Shown piece after piece: positions 20,338-31,959 of a DNA stretch of 64,000 bases. The notes under the pieces were generated by a model that did not search any database, was not told the origin of the DNA, and saw nothing but the letters and a program-made list of their open reading frames with translations. The position numbers were made by a program, and so were the translations under genes. Within the stretch, counting starts at the first letter, position 1. Each line of letters begins with the position of its first letter. This DNA is from Miscanthus floridulus (taxonomy: Eukaryota; Streptophyta; Magnoliopsida; Poales; Poaceae): assembly GCF_019320115.1 (NCBI RefSeq), contig NC_089591.1, positions 19,694,502 to 19,758,501 on the forward strand. The letters are read 5' to 3'.

Positions 20338-22842
20338 TTGATTGTAGGTACCATCAGCATTGGAGGCTTGGTTCAAATGATATTCATCTTGTTGATCATG
20401 TAGTTGAGCCAAGTATTGCTAAGTGATGATCATTATCCCAATGCCATGACAAATTGAATGAAGTCCAAATGTGCTACAACATACAAGTGTAAATTTCAAG
20501 TTGTTGGTGATTCATTGGATATATTTGATGACTTGCAAATAATTGAGTTGAAGCTTCCTAGTTGGATGATCATGAGCTAACCAAGGTATATCTCTTGTTG
20601 ATCATTTCATTTGGGTGCATATGAGTTAATTGAATTGGATAAATATGCAAAGTTGCTTGCTATAAGTTGATTGAATGGATAATTGCTTAGTAATCAAGTT
20701 TGGATTGATTTGGGTTGGATAAATTCATGAGATAACATTTAGTAAGTGATTTGAATGGATATGTCTTATGGAAATATTCAAACAAGTTAGTATCAAGTTT
20801 GATTCATATTTGATGAAGTATAGATCAAGTGTTGAAATCTGTTCTATAATTGAGAATCTGAGCTAGCTGTGATCTTAGCCATGTTTGAGTAATGAAAACT
20901 TATTGGATTGGCATGAAAATTGGTGTACATTCTCTAGACTTTTGGTATAAGATGCTTTATAAGTTTCATGAAAATTGGATAAGAAATGCTTCGGTTTTGG
21001 AGTAGATCTTGTCAGCTATAGTGCAGCTGTTTTCAGCATGTAGCAGTGGTGGAAGAATTGATATATGGCAGCAATCTAGAAGTCAAATGAAGCTCAAACT
21101 TTTACAGGTGCTAGATAACTTAGTAAAGAACATCTCCACCAAATTTAGTGGTATTTGGATTTGTACTTTGGGAGATATGACTATTTCTTTGAGGGGTACA
21201 AAATCTGTCAGAAAAGTGACAAATGTTGGATTGATCTAGAGTCACTTTTGATTGAAAGGTCCTCAAGTTGGAAACATGTTTACAAGTGTTTGAGGTACCT
21301 AGGTTTAGTTTTGAGATGATCTAGAAGCATGACAAGATATGAGTACAAGGCTATTTGATTGAGGAGTGTACTTTGCACACCTTTGGTACTCAAGATGAAG
21401 ATCAAGATCAAACTCAAGTTGAAGTTGAAGTTTAAGTTCTAGTGTCTATTGGAAATCATTTGGTAGAAAGAAAGGGACTTAAACAATAAGAAAGAAAAGG
21501 ACTTAAAGAAGGAATCAAGGTTACTCATCAAGTTAAGTCCATCACTTGGATCAATCAATCAAGTCATTTCAAGTGAGTATCAAGAATGATTCTTGGAGAA
21601 AGGTCACTTCTCCCTAGTGTAGGGGCTTGCCGCCTATGTGTAGGTAAACCAAGTGTGGTACTTGAAAGGCTAACATGGAAGTGGTGATCCGAGGAACATT
21701 TGAGATGCTTAGTTGAAGCAATCAAAAGGGTTGATCAAGAAATGCAAGCAACACCCAAAAGAGAGCTAATCATGATATTTCAAGTGGTATTCTCAAATTG
21801 ATACTCTCATGCAAGCAAAGATCAAAAGATAAAGCAAGTCAACCACAACAAGAAAGTGCACTTGATCATAAGTGGTATTCATTTCATATGGGTGAAGAAT
21901 AAAATTCAACATGGTATCAATTGGTCTTCACCAAGCTTATAATTGGACTATTGCTACTGGAGTAATGAATTGGAATCTATGTGACTATCCTCTACTCCAA
22001 CATAGCAAAGGTATCATTGTAATGTGCATGATCATTTCATCCCTTACTAGTATGCGGTTAGTGCATATAGTACATGCTTCATAGGATCATGCATAACAAA
22101 TGAAATGTTTAAATTCATAGCCTACCACTATTGTTTGAATGTTACTTGAATCTAGTGGTTAGGACATGAATTTGTTCATGAGCTAGTGAACCCAAGTACT
22201 TGACTTAATTTGGATTGCTAACAAGTGACAAGTACAACATTGGCAAGATAACCCTTGCAAGAGGTGTGAAGAAGCTTGTCATTGGTTCAAACCGAACTTG
22301 GAAGCTTAGGCAAATCATTTTAGTTCAAGTCAATCATAGAAGCTCATGATAGTGATAAGAGTACAAGCACAAGACAACAATGCAAATGGATATCTAGTTT
22401 GTTTCAAATGGTATCTAGACTCAAGTAATCAAGAATCTACAAATAATGTCTAGATCAACTCACAAGTGATATCCTATAAGTGGTACTCATGAAGATAGCA
22501 AATGTTCAAGAAATGGTCTTTATTGATAAATCAAACAAGTGGTTCCATACTAGAAGATTCTTTCAAATAGTATTCACTTCCTACAAGTGCTATCTATACA
22601 TAGTATCAACCATGAAGATGATGGTTCCACAAGTAATCCTCAACTTTAAGTGATCATCAAATGAAGAATGCATCCCTCACCTACAAGAGCTCAACTGTAT
22701 CAAATGGATGACTCATGCTATCACATAGGGGGAGGTGTCCCACAAATTGATCACAAGATCAAAAATCTTATGTGTGGTATCTCAAGAAGCCCTACACAAG
22801 ATACAAGTGGTACAAGCTACAAGTGGTATTTACAAATGGTGT
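20338..22842 (+). other. Non-coding spacer of element A (unit 1)
   Basis: This is A/T-rich sequence after gag with no pol homology in any frame. It is not random filler, because related sequence occupies the same place in element B (43212 onward). It contains recurring short strings around AAGTGGTAT, especially at 22380-22840, and a polypurine box at about 22727-22735. The ORF at 21009-21239 has no recognisable domain. It ends abruptly at the duplication junction 22842/22843. Confidence 0.75.
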
Positions 22843-23246
22843 AAGAAGTCAGGAAAGTTTTCTTCTAAGTAATCCTCGGACTCCCAAGTAGCTTCATCTT
22901 CAGTGTGTTGATTCCATTGTACTTTGTAGAACTTGATTGTACGTCTTTGAGTGTTCTGATCTAAGACTCTAATAGGGTACTCAGCATAAGTCAGATCAGG
23001 TTCTAGTTCTACATCATCAAAGTCAATCACTTGGTCAGGTACTTGAAGACACTTCTTTAACTGAGATACATGGAAGATATCATGCATAGCTGACATGTGA
23101 TCTGGTAGCTTGACGCGATAGGTGACCGGTCCACATCGTTGTTGGATTTGAAAAGGACCAACATAATGGGGCGCCAACTTTCCCCGAATCCCAAAATGAT
23201 GAACTCCCTTCATCAGTGATACCTTGAGGTAGACATGATCTCCCAC
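22843..23246 (-). CDS. pol: Duplicate of integrase C-terminus and chromodomain, truncated
   Basis: The frame is open across the point frameshifted in unit 1 (DHVYLKVSLMKGVHHFGIR then KLAPHYVGPF). A 9-bp in-frame deletion removes three residues of the chromodomain lead-in (unit 1 LDQKDRVTQRRT, here LDQNTQRRT). The final residues come from A spacer sequence after the breakpoint. Confidence 0.85.
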
Positions 23247-23288
23247 TTTGAATTCTAGCGGTCGTCTCCTCTTATTAGCATAGCTTTT

Positions 23289-24036
23289 CTATCGAGATTG
23301 AGCTACCTTCATATTAGCTTGTATGAGTTTAACTTTCTCTTCAGCTTCCTTGACCACATCCGGTCCAAAGAACCAACGTTCTCCAGCTTCTGACCAATTT
23401 AACGGTGTCTGGCATCTACGGCCATACAATGCTTCGAATGGTGCTATTTTAATGCTCTCTTGATGGCTATTGTTATATGAGAATTCAGCTAAGGGAAGGC
23501 ATTCATCCCATTTAGCACAATAGGAAAGGACACATGCTCTTAACATATCTTCAAGAATTTGATTTACCCTTTCAATCTGTCCATCTGTTTGTGGATGATA
23601 AGCAGAACTACGGATAAGTTTAGTTCCCAAAGACTCATGTAGACTTTTCCAAAACTTAGATATGAACAATGACCCTCTGTCAGAGACAATGGTCTTGGGT
23701 GCCCCATGTAGACTGAAGATTCTATCAAGATAAAGCTTTGCATACTGTTCTGCTCGATATTTATCTCTGAACTGGTAGGAAGTGAGCTATCTTGGTTAGG
23801 CGATCAATAATAACCCATATTGAATTGTAGCCTGCAGATGTCCTGGGCAATCCCATGATGAAGTCCATACAGATATCTTCCCACTTCCAAGATGGAACTG
23901 GCAATGAATGTAATGGACCTACAGTCTTCATATGAACTGCTTTGACTCTCTGACAAATATCACACATGGCCACATATTGAGCTATTTCTATTTTCATTTT
24001 GGTCCACCAATATCTCTTTCTCAGATCATGATACAT
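23289..24036 (-). CDS. pol: Duplicate of integrase core (catalytic Glu retained, frameshifted)
   Basis: Two open parts, 24036-23761 (CDICQRVK, CMDFIMGLPR) and 23669-23289 (DGQIERVNQ), are separated by a 1-bp insertion near 23768 (CTGAACTGG versus CTGACTGG). Asp, Asp and Glu are all present as residues, unlike unit 1, so Glu is the ancestral state. It ends in the same Gln-to-stop as unit 1. Confidence 0.85.
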
Positions 24037-24301
24037 TTTGTTGCTACCTGGATGAATGGAGTATCTTGTAGAATGAGCATCATCAAGAATTTGCTTTCAT
24101 AGCTCTGGATTTTTGGGCACTACCAATCTATCCTTGAACCATACGATATCTGATTCATCAATCTTGAAACATGTTGGTTTTTTCAGATCTGACTTTATCT
24201 TTGATATGGGCTATGCCCTTACTTTTCTGTTGAGTAGCAATGATCTGATCTTTGATAGTGGACTCAACTGTAATATTGGATATGGAACCTTGTTCTATAA
24301 T

Positions 24302-25640
24302 CTATAAATTTAGATGCTCCATGTCTTGACACAATGTTCGTTGCATAGGTTTCACAGTCAGACAATGGCAATGACTCTTGCGACTTAGGGCATCAGCAAC
24401 CATATTAGCTTTGCCCGGATGATAATGCACTTCTAAGTCATAATCCTTGATAAGTTCCAACCATATTCTTTGCCTCATATTCAACTCTGACTGAGTGAAG
24501 ATGTATTTCAAACTTTTGTGATCCGTATAGATATGACAGATATTACCCAATAAATAATGTCGCCAAACCTTGAGTGCATGAACAACAACGGCTAATTCAA
24601 GATCATGGGTGGGATAATGTTCTTCATGCTTCTTGAGTTGTCTAGGAAGCGTACGCTATGACTCTGCCTTCTTGCATAAGAACACAGCCAATACCAATTC
24701 CAGATGCATCACAATAAATATCAAACGACCTCTCGATATCAGGTTGTGCTAATACTGGTGCAGTTGTTAGCAACTTCTTCAATGTCTGAAAGGACCTTCT
24801 CACACTCTGTTGACCATACAAACTTAGTTTGATTTTTTAGCAGTCCAATAATTGGCTTCGCAATTCTGGAGAAGTCAGGGATGAACCGACGATAATACCC
24901 TGCCAACCCCAGAAAACTACGAACTTGATGAACAATGGTAGGTGCTTTCCAGTTAAGGACTTCTTCTACCTTACTCGGATCAACTAGCTATACCTTAAGC
25001 AGATAGCACATGACCCAGAGTACAACCAAAATGCACATTTACTGAATTTGGCATATAGTTGGTGATCTCTTAATCTTTGTAGAACAATATGGAGATGTTC
25101 TGCATGTTCCTCTTTGCTTTTAGAATAGATAAGAATGTCATCAATGAACACCACTACAAACTTATCCAACTCGGGCATGAAAACTGAGTTCATCAGGTAC
25201 ATGAAATGAGCCAGAGGCATTGGTTAGCCCAAAAGACATGACTAGATACTCATATAGACCATATCGGGTAGTAAATGCTGTCTTCGACACATCTTCTCGT
25301 CTGATCTTAATCTGGTGATAGCCTAATCTCAAGTCTATCTTCGAGAACACCTTAGCTCCCATAAGTTGATCAAAAAGCAAATCAATTCGGGGTAAGGGGT
25401 ATTTGTTCTTTATGGTGACTTCATTTAACGGCCGATAGTCAACACATAACCTTAAGGTTTGGTCCTTCTTCTTCATGAAGATAGTAGGGCATCCCCAAGG
25501 TGATGAACTAGGGTTGAATGAAACCCTTAGTCTAGCAACTCTTGTAGTTGCATTTTTAATTCTGCTAGTTCTTTGGGTGGCATCCTATATGCTCTTCTAG
25601 GACACTAGTGCTATTCTTGGTTTCAGATCAATTCTAAACT
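24302..25640 (-). pseudogene. pol: Duplicate of RNase H and reverse transcriptase, many frameshifts
   Basis: RNase H (24550-24302 and shifted parts up to about 24980) and RT (25220-24984 and 25476-25162, with [10 protein letters not shown]) are recognisable. At least nine single-base insertions relative to unit 1 break the frame, for example near 24643, 24791, 24983, 25213, 25509, 25530, 25599, 25668 and 25710. Unit 1 is open at these points, so the insertions belong to this copy or to its sequencing. Confidence 0.85.
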
Positions 25641-26171
25641 CTACATCTCGGTCTGGTGGCAGACCAAGGCAGATCATCGGGAAAGACATCCATAAACTCA
25701 TATACCACTGAAAATTTTCTTGGCGTCTTCAACAATAGTTGCACAGACTATTTCTATTGTACTCTTAGGAAAGGGAAGTTGGATGAGAAGTTGGGTTTTG
25801 CTGTTAGGTGCATTTACCCTTATGGTTCTACACATGACATCTATGATAGCCCCATGTTGGGTTAACCAATTCATACCAAGGATCACATCTATATTTTGAT
25901 CCTTTAATATCAGTATATTGGTAGGGAACTCATAACCTCCCAAATCAATAGGTACATGCTAAACTACCTCCCTTGTATAGATTTGTCCCCCCTCGGGCGA
26001 CTGTATATGATATGGTTCTTTTGTTTCCCTAATAGCTATCCCATGCTTCACAACAAATGTACGATTGATGAATATATGGGATGCACCAGAATCAAATAAG
26101 GTAATTGCAGGATGCTTAGCAATGGGAAACATACCCATCATTACTGGTTCTCCTTCTGGATTAGATTCCAC
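25641..26171 (-). CDS. pol: Duplicate of protease region
   Basis: 26171-25959 carries [10 protein letters not shown] and is identical to unit 1. 25943-25698 carries the [14 protein letters not shown] part. The same TAG separates them. Confidence 0.85.
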
Positions 26172-27248
26172 CTGAGTATAGAAGACCCTTCCAGTTTTCT
26201 TCTCAGCCTAACCCTTCTAACTATTCTGAGCATTGCCCTTGTACTGATTCTAAGCTTGAGTAACAGGGGCTTTGGGTGCATCAGGATTGTTCTTCCTAGG
26301 ATACGGACATTCTCGGGAAAAGTGTCCGGGTTTACCACAATTATAGCATGGATAATTATGATTCTAGGGAGTAGCATTGCGGTTTGCATTATTTGTATTA
26401 TTTTGCTGCTATGGTGCTTGATGAGGATAAGGCGTATTAGTTGTAGGGTGAATAAAGATTTGCTACCTGCCTTGGCCTTGTTGTGGGCAGAATGGTGCAC
26501 GGCCATGATTCTGAGGATGGTAGACTATCTTTTGATGCTTTCCACTTGATGATCCGGAAGCAGATATTTTCTTTTTCTACACCTCCTTGTGTCGGCGGTA
26601 ATTCTCCTCTGAAGCGATAGCAATGTTGATTGTCTCATGATAAGTTGCATTACCACAAGTTGCCATCATGGTCTGAAGTTTAGTGTTTAGGCCTCTAAGA
26701 AAATGATTCTTCTTCTTCCTATCAGTATTCACATACTCTATAGCATACTGCGATAGGTGATTGAAGCGCCCAACATAGTGCATCACCGGATGCTCCCCTT
26801 GCTTAAGAGCCAAGAACTCTTCTAACTTCATGGTCACCACACCATCTGGAATATAGTGTGCCCTAAAGGCATCCTTAAACTCCCTCTAGGTGATTTAGTG
26901 ACTAGCAGGCTGTACTGCTACCAAATTTGCCCACCAGGCACCAGCAGCTCCTCGAAGTTGCTATGCCGCAAACCTTAGTTTCTGTATCTCTATACAATGA
27001 ATCAGCTCAAACTTTTGCTCTTTTGTCCTAAGCCAATCGTCAGCTTCCAAAGGCTCTTCTGCCTTAGAGAACATAGGCGGACGTGTGTCAGTAAAATCAA
27101 CATAGGTTGACTCATCATTTCCATTATTATGACGGCCACGATTAGGGTATGGTGCCTGTTGGTTCTGCGCCAATTCTCTTAACAACCTAGCATTCTCTGC
27201 CGTTGCATTAACGAGTGCGGCTATGGCATCTGCCATAGTTGAAGGCAT
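26172..27248 (-). pseudogene. gag: Duplicate of element G gag
   Basis: Same open parts (27248-26961 and 26840-26577), same stops and same CCHC knuckle (about 26349-26305) as unit 1. It is nearly identical base for base, so the stops arose before the duplication. Confidence 0.85.
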
Positions 27249-27480
27249 TGGTGGAGGATTTGGGTACTCATCATCATCATGCGAGCCACTAGCACCAGCT
27301 CAGGTGATAGGGTGAGGCATCTGTTAGAGAAACACGTTTACTTACATTATTCTTTATTGAAAGCATTTAAAAGGTTTCATGCTACAAAGGGTTACTTATT
27401 TAAATTACATGTCTTGTATCCCACAAGACAACCCTGGTTTTCTAGGAAAGCAGTAAAGGAACTATTACTACTCCGTGCTC

Positions 27481-28017
27481 TCAGTCATCGGTGTCCGTGC
27501 CCATACCGGACGAAACCTTATCTTCATCTGAGAAGTACACTAACTCCTTAGGATCCTCCTCCTCTTCTTCATTCTTGACTTCTCTTGGATCTACAATCAT
27601 TTCTTCATCTGTAACTTCACCATCCCCATGAGGAGGATGAAGTTGCACATACAACATGTGGACATTCTCATGAAGAATGGCATTGTCCATCTCCAGATCT
27701 TCTACGTAGAACTCCAACTCATGGACGCGTTCATTGGCCGCATCCTCTCATGTCTAGGCTTCATTCTGCAGCTCCATAGTCATGGTGATGCCCCTTTGCA
27801 TTTCCGCCAGCTCCTCTTGATCTTTGGCATGAGCTCGATGAAGATTGTTGAGCTCCTTGTTAAGGTTCTCAATGTTGGCGGGATTGCTTGAAGATCCTTC
27901 ATCTCCTAATTTCTTGGAACTTCCTTCACCAAGCTCATGGTTTCGTGGTGCCAACTGGTGACGAGGGACTCCATGAGGTCCAGTGGACTTGCGTGCGGTT
28001 ACCTTAGTCTTTGCCAT
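27481..28017 (-). CDS. Duplicate of ORF0 with histone H3-tail-like N-terminus
   Basis: Predicted residues are the same as in the 16411-15875 copy, including AKTKVTARKSTG at the start and both internal stops. It gives no independent evidence for selection because it was copied with the duplication. Confidence 0.78.
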
Positions 28018-28390
28018 AGCCTGTAGAATTTAGGGTAGGACTATAAGAATAGCTTGAGGATAAAGGAGGTTAGCAAGAATGGGATTGACATTACTTACCC
28101 AACCACTTCCTAAGGGGAATTATTATGCAAGGTGTTCAAACATGATGCATGAATCGATCTTACGAATCTAGGTACAAAAGATTTATATAATCATAAGTAC
28201 TAGATTTTTAATACATAGGACAAACCTAATCATATTATTCGCCATGAACTTTCAAATAAGATAGGATTGAGTCTAGATCAAAGGTAAGAAGAAAGAAATT
28301 TGAAATTTTTAAATATCAAGTTTACTTTCTTTGATCCAAATTAATTTGAAGGTTTTCCAAAGTAACCGACAATGATCTTAGACGAGAACT

Positions 28391-28402
28391 GCTCTGATAC
28401 TA
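28391..28402 (-). promoter_or_regulatory. Primer-binding site, duplicate
   Basis: Same TAGTATCAGAGC as at 16785-16796. Confidence 0.75.
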
Positions 28403-28404
28403 GC

Positions 28405-31329
28405 AGTGGCAGAACCTCCTAAGAAATTGGGCCCACGTGCATCTATCGTTGTCTCAGCAGACCTTTGATAGCATACATGAGTTCCCAACAACTTAATAGG
28501 TCTGTCGGGTGTCCTCGGGAAACCCGAATCATCCATGATTCTCTTTTTCGAACATGATCCCAATCATAGACATTGCAGATTACAACAGTTTATTCAAATA
28601 TATACATCAGAGTAAAAGATAGAGGAAGTCTTAAGATAACATAGTTTACAAACCAGTTGTTTTCAAACTTAGAATACCATAAGTGTCATACAACCATAGT
28701 AGCAGGATAATATTACTATTAACTTTATTTATCATACAAACTAGTGCCTTGTCCAAAGGCCATTCATCACTCCTCATCGTCATTGACTTCAAACACAGAC
28801 ATGCAGCAGGGACCAAAACAAGCCTGCGCATGCGACTCACCTGCAACAAGGGTTAACAAACCCTGAGTACAAAAGTACTCAACAAGACTAACCCGACGTA
28901 TATGGGGTGAAGGACTTTAAAGATGCTAGGTGTTGGGACAATGGTAAGGATGTAGCAAGATTCAAAAGTTCTTTGCCAAAAGCTTACTATTCTTCATCCT
29001 ATTTTCAAGTTTTACCCCTATGTCCTTTTTGTTCACTATCTCAAACTAAATGTACATTTCCCATATTCCAATCCTTCTCATTCCATTCTTTTCTCATGTT
29101 TTAGTAATTCACTAGTCCTACATTGCTTCTGTAATGAATCGAGTCTCCATATCCATGGAGCACCGGCAATTCGAATTGATTCAGGTCCTAGCTGGGGATT
29201 CCTTATCACATGACATATATGTAGAACTTAATCTTGCATATATCAACCTCGCTACCGGATCCTCCTATACTAAGCCGTCTCCACACCACCCGAGAGTATA
29301 GCACACCATCAAGAACCACACATGTGACTTGACCAAACAAATCTTGAAACCCTACTAGTCACAAAACATGATCAAAACAAGATAAACACTAATCAACACT
29401 TAGGATTTGCTTTTATTTATTTTCGAATTAATTTAGGAAATAAGCCCAAAAATGAACTTATTCCAAATGACCTCAAAATTTTATGTAAGCTTCCTCATGA
29501 CAAATTAGTGTACCAAAACCAATTTCATAATTTTTGGAATTATAGCAGTGGCCTACAAAAATCATGGAAATTGCATTTATCAATTAATGGACAAATTTTT
29601 GAACATTAAAAATTTATTCAAATTTCAAGTTTCATATTTTTAAACCATACTAGAACATGTACATAAGCTACACACAAATTTTTAGAATTTTTGGAGCTAT
29701 GATTATTTTCCTACAAATTCCCAAAGTTTTAGCACTATTCAAAATCAGAAAATATCAAAATACACTATTCTCTCTCTCTCTCTTACTGACAGCCGGCCCC
29801 CACATGTCATCCCTAACCTCTGGCTTTGACCGTGGCAACGACGGTGCTGACCGGCGCTAACTCGCCGACGGTGAGCCCAACAGCGACGGCCAAAGTACCA
29901 ACACGTTCACAAGAACTAGGCGCATCGATCTGTGGTACTTGGGAGGTTGATTACGACATGGAACAAGGCTGACGACGACCATGGCGGACGTGGTGGCACG
30001 GTAGCGTTACGTCGGTGAAACAAGGCTGGTAACGATGAAACAGAGAGTTCAAGAAGCATCAGTGGCTCACCCCGAATGTGTTGAAGCAACGAGCGAGACC
30101 GAAGAAGCTATGGTGACACGTTTTGACGATGATAGTGATCATGGCGGAGCGGACCTCATTGATGATGGCGTTCCGGCGACTGCAGTGGGCAAAACAAGCA
30201 GGCAAGAGTGGAATAAGCACTACATCATTGAGAGGAAGCCATAGAGACAACAAGCAAGGGCAACGGCTCACCAGATGATGCTGGCCACGGTGAATTGGAG
30301 TTTCGGTCGAGGTCACCGGCCACGAGGAAGAAGAACGTGGACAGCGAGTTCTCGGTGAAATCAAGCGGTAGCAATAGCTCGGTCGGATGCGCAAGGAGTA
30401 GGTGGAACTAGAACCCAGATTTTCTGGGGCTATCTTGCACTGAGGAGACGAGGGAAGCTCGTCGGAGTTGAGACAGCGGTGTTGGGAAAACAGAGGGAAG
30501 GAAGAAAAGCAATGGACGTCGTCTGGGCTTTATAGCGCGGCTAGGAGCGCGCGGAATCGACACGCAGCGTGCACCCCATGCCAGCGTGAAGTCAAGGGCG
30601 GCCATGGGCGTGCCTAGAAGGCCGAACAAAGGACGCCGGCGGTGGGGCGGTGACGCCCCGTTGCCAACCTGATCTTTGAAATATTTACAGAATTGCCACT
30701 GAGTTTAATTTACAAATTACTCCCAAAATTTCTAAAGAAGTTGAAAATCTCCAAAAATGAAAGTTGCTCAACTTTTCAAACTCTACAACTTTTCTTCAAG
30801 GAATATTTTCAAATTCTGCCTCCATTTTGAAATTTGAATTTGGGGTACATTTGAGTATTTGAATCATTTCAAAATTACTCCAAATTTTATATGTAAACTT
30901 TAAAAACTTTGAATACCAAAGTTGATCCTTATAAAATAATCTTCAACTTTGCTTTTTTCCTCAACCCCAAATTCCAAATGGATTTTGAATTAGTCAAAAG
31001 GGGCAAAAAGGACTTTTATGATTTGAATTTGAATTCAAATTTGATTTGTTTACCTTTTTTACTTTAACTTTGATTTTTGACCAGTAACATGGCCCATTAG
31101 GGTTATTTGAGTCAAATGACACATGGCCTCACATGATCACATGAAATTTGACCCTTGTGGTCATGATCTTTATTTAGGGTTTTGAATCACATCACATAAA
31201 ATAACAACATTATGAAATAAAGCTTATTTAGTGAATGCATTCAAAATTTTCTACTTTATGAATGCTTTGCAATGCATATGATGACATGTCAAGTTTTAGT
31301 GCTAGGTCAAAACACCTAGAGGTGTTACA
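28405..31329 (-). repeat. Element G 5' LTR, duplicate
   Basis: It has the same 748-bp internal deletion and AG start as the unit 1 5' LTR. The block at about 29770-30660 (GC-rich, with the TATA at about 30526-30536) differs from unit 1 much more than the flanks do. The U5 hairpin at 28865-28880 is intact. Confidence 0.9.
28865..28880. other. Conserved LTR hairpin (duplicate)
   Basis: GAGTAC-AAAA-GTACTC, unchanged although neighbouring bases have changed. Confidence 0.65.
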
Positions 31330-31334
31330 CGCAC

Positions 31335-31959
31335 TTGGGGTCATCTTACCTCAATGTGCCCAACCAAGCAATTGGTGAAGCAACAAGTGAAGCCTCAACC
31401 AAAGCCACAAGTTGAGCAAGAGAAGACACCCCAAGTTCAAATCAAGATCAACCATGAAGATGGTGGTGATTTGATGATAAAGAAGAAGAAAACAAGAAGG
31501 GGTGGAAAGGCAAGGTATCCAATGCAAACTCAAGATGCCAAGATGATGAGCAAGAATGAAGACGAGAAGAAAGATTATGCTCACATCAAATGCTTCAAGT
31601 GTGGAAGTATGGAACACTTTGCCTCTAAGTGTCCTGCCAAGCTTGAGAAGAAGGCTCAAGCAATCCATGAGAGGCAAGGCAATGAGAAGCACCACATGAG
31701 CAAAGAAGAGATGGCTCAAGCAAAGAGAAAGTGCTACTCATGCCGGGAAAGGGGACACATGGCACATTCATGTCCCCTAGGTGACATTTCTAAGCCTATT
31801 TCAATTGTTGATAATAATGTGCTTAGAAAAGATGGTAATGGTACCTCTATGGTTGCTATTGCAAAGCATCCCGCTACTCATACTAAGGCATTGCCTAAGT
31901 ATGTTGCTCCTAACTTGAGAGGACCCAAACTTGTTTGGATACCATCAAAAAGTGGATGA
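31335..31959 (+). CDS. gag: Gag of element A, C-terminal part (unit 2; open)
   Basis: Same product as 19713-20337, but the frame is open from the second knuckle to PSKSG-stop because CAA is kept at 31417-31419. Knuckle 3 reads CFKCGSMEHFASKC and knuckle 4 CYSCRERGHMAHSC. It is cut off from the N-terminal half by element G and unit 1, so it cannot form full Gag. Confidence 0.85.

Larger units (their letters stand above)
11239..22842. repeat. Tandem segmental duplication, unit 1 (11.6 kb)
   Basis: It runs from inside the G chromodomain coding region, across the rest of G, into A's spacer. The whole segment recurs head-to-tail as 22843-34465. Its right end joins A spacer sequence (ending GGTGT) to G coding sequence (starting AAGAAGTCAGG). 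There is no clear microhomology and no target duplication at the joint, so it is not a transposition event. Confidence 0.9.
22843..31329 (-). mobile_element. Element G duplicate, truncated (no 3' LTR)
   Basis: It contains chromodomain, integrase, RNase H, RT, protease, gag, ORF0, primer site and 5' LTR of G on the minus strand. The 3' LTR, polypurine tract and last part of the chromodomain are absent because the duplication breakpoint lies within the chromodomain. It ends with GGTGTTACA followed by the CGCAC target copy (31330-31334) and element A gag, exactly as in unit 1. Confidence 0.9.

Noticed and set aside
21009..21239. 76-codon ORF in the A spacer
   Set aside because: Not conserved in element B (43855-44100), which has stops in the aligned region; unit 2 also differs.
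22380..22840. Recurring AAGTGGTAT-like strings as a CRISPR or satellite array
   Set aside because: Spacing is irregular, copies are degenerate and short, and the context is a plant retrotransposon spacer.
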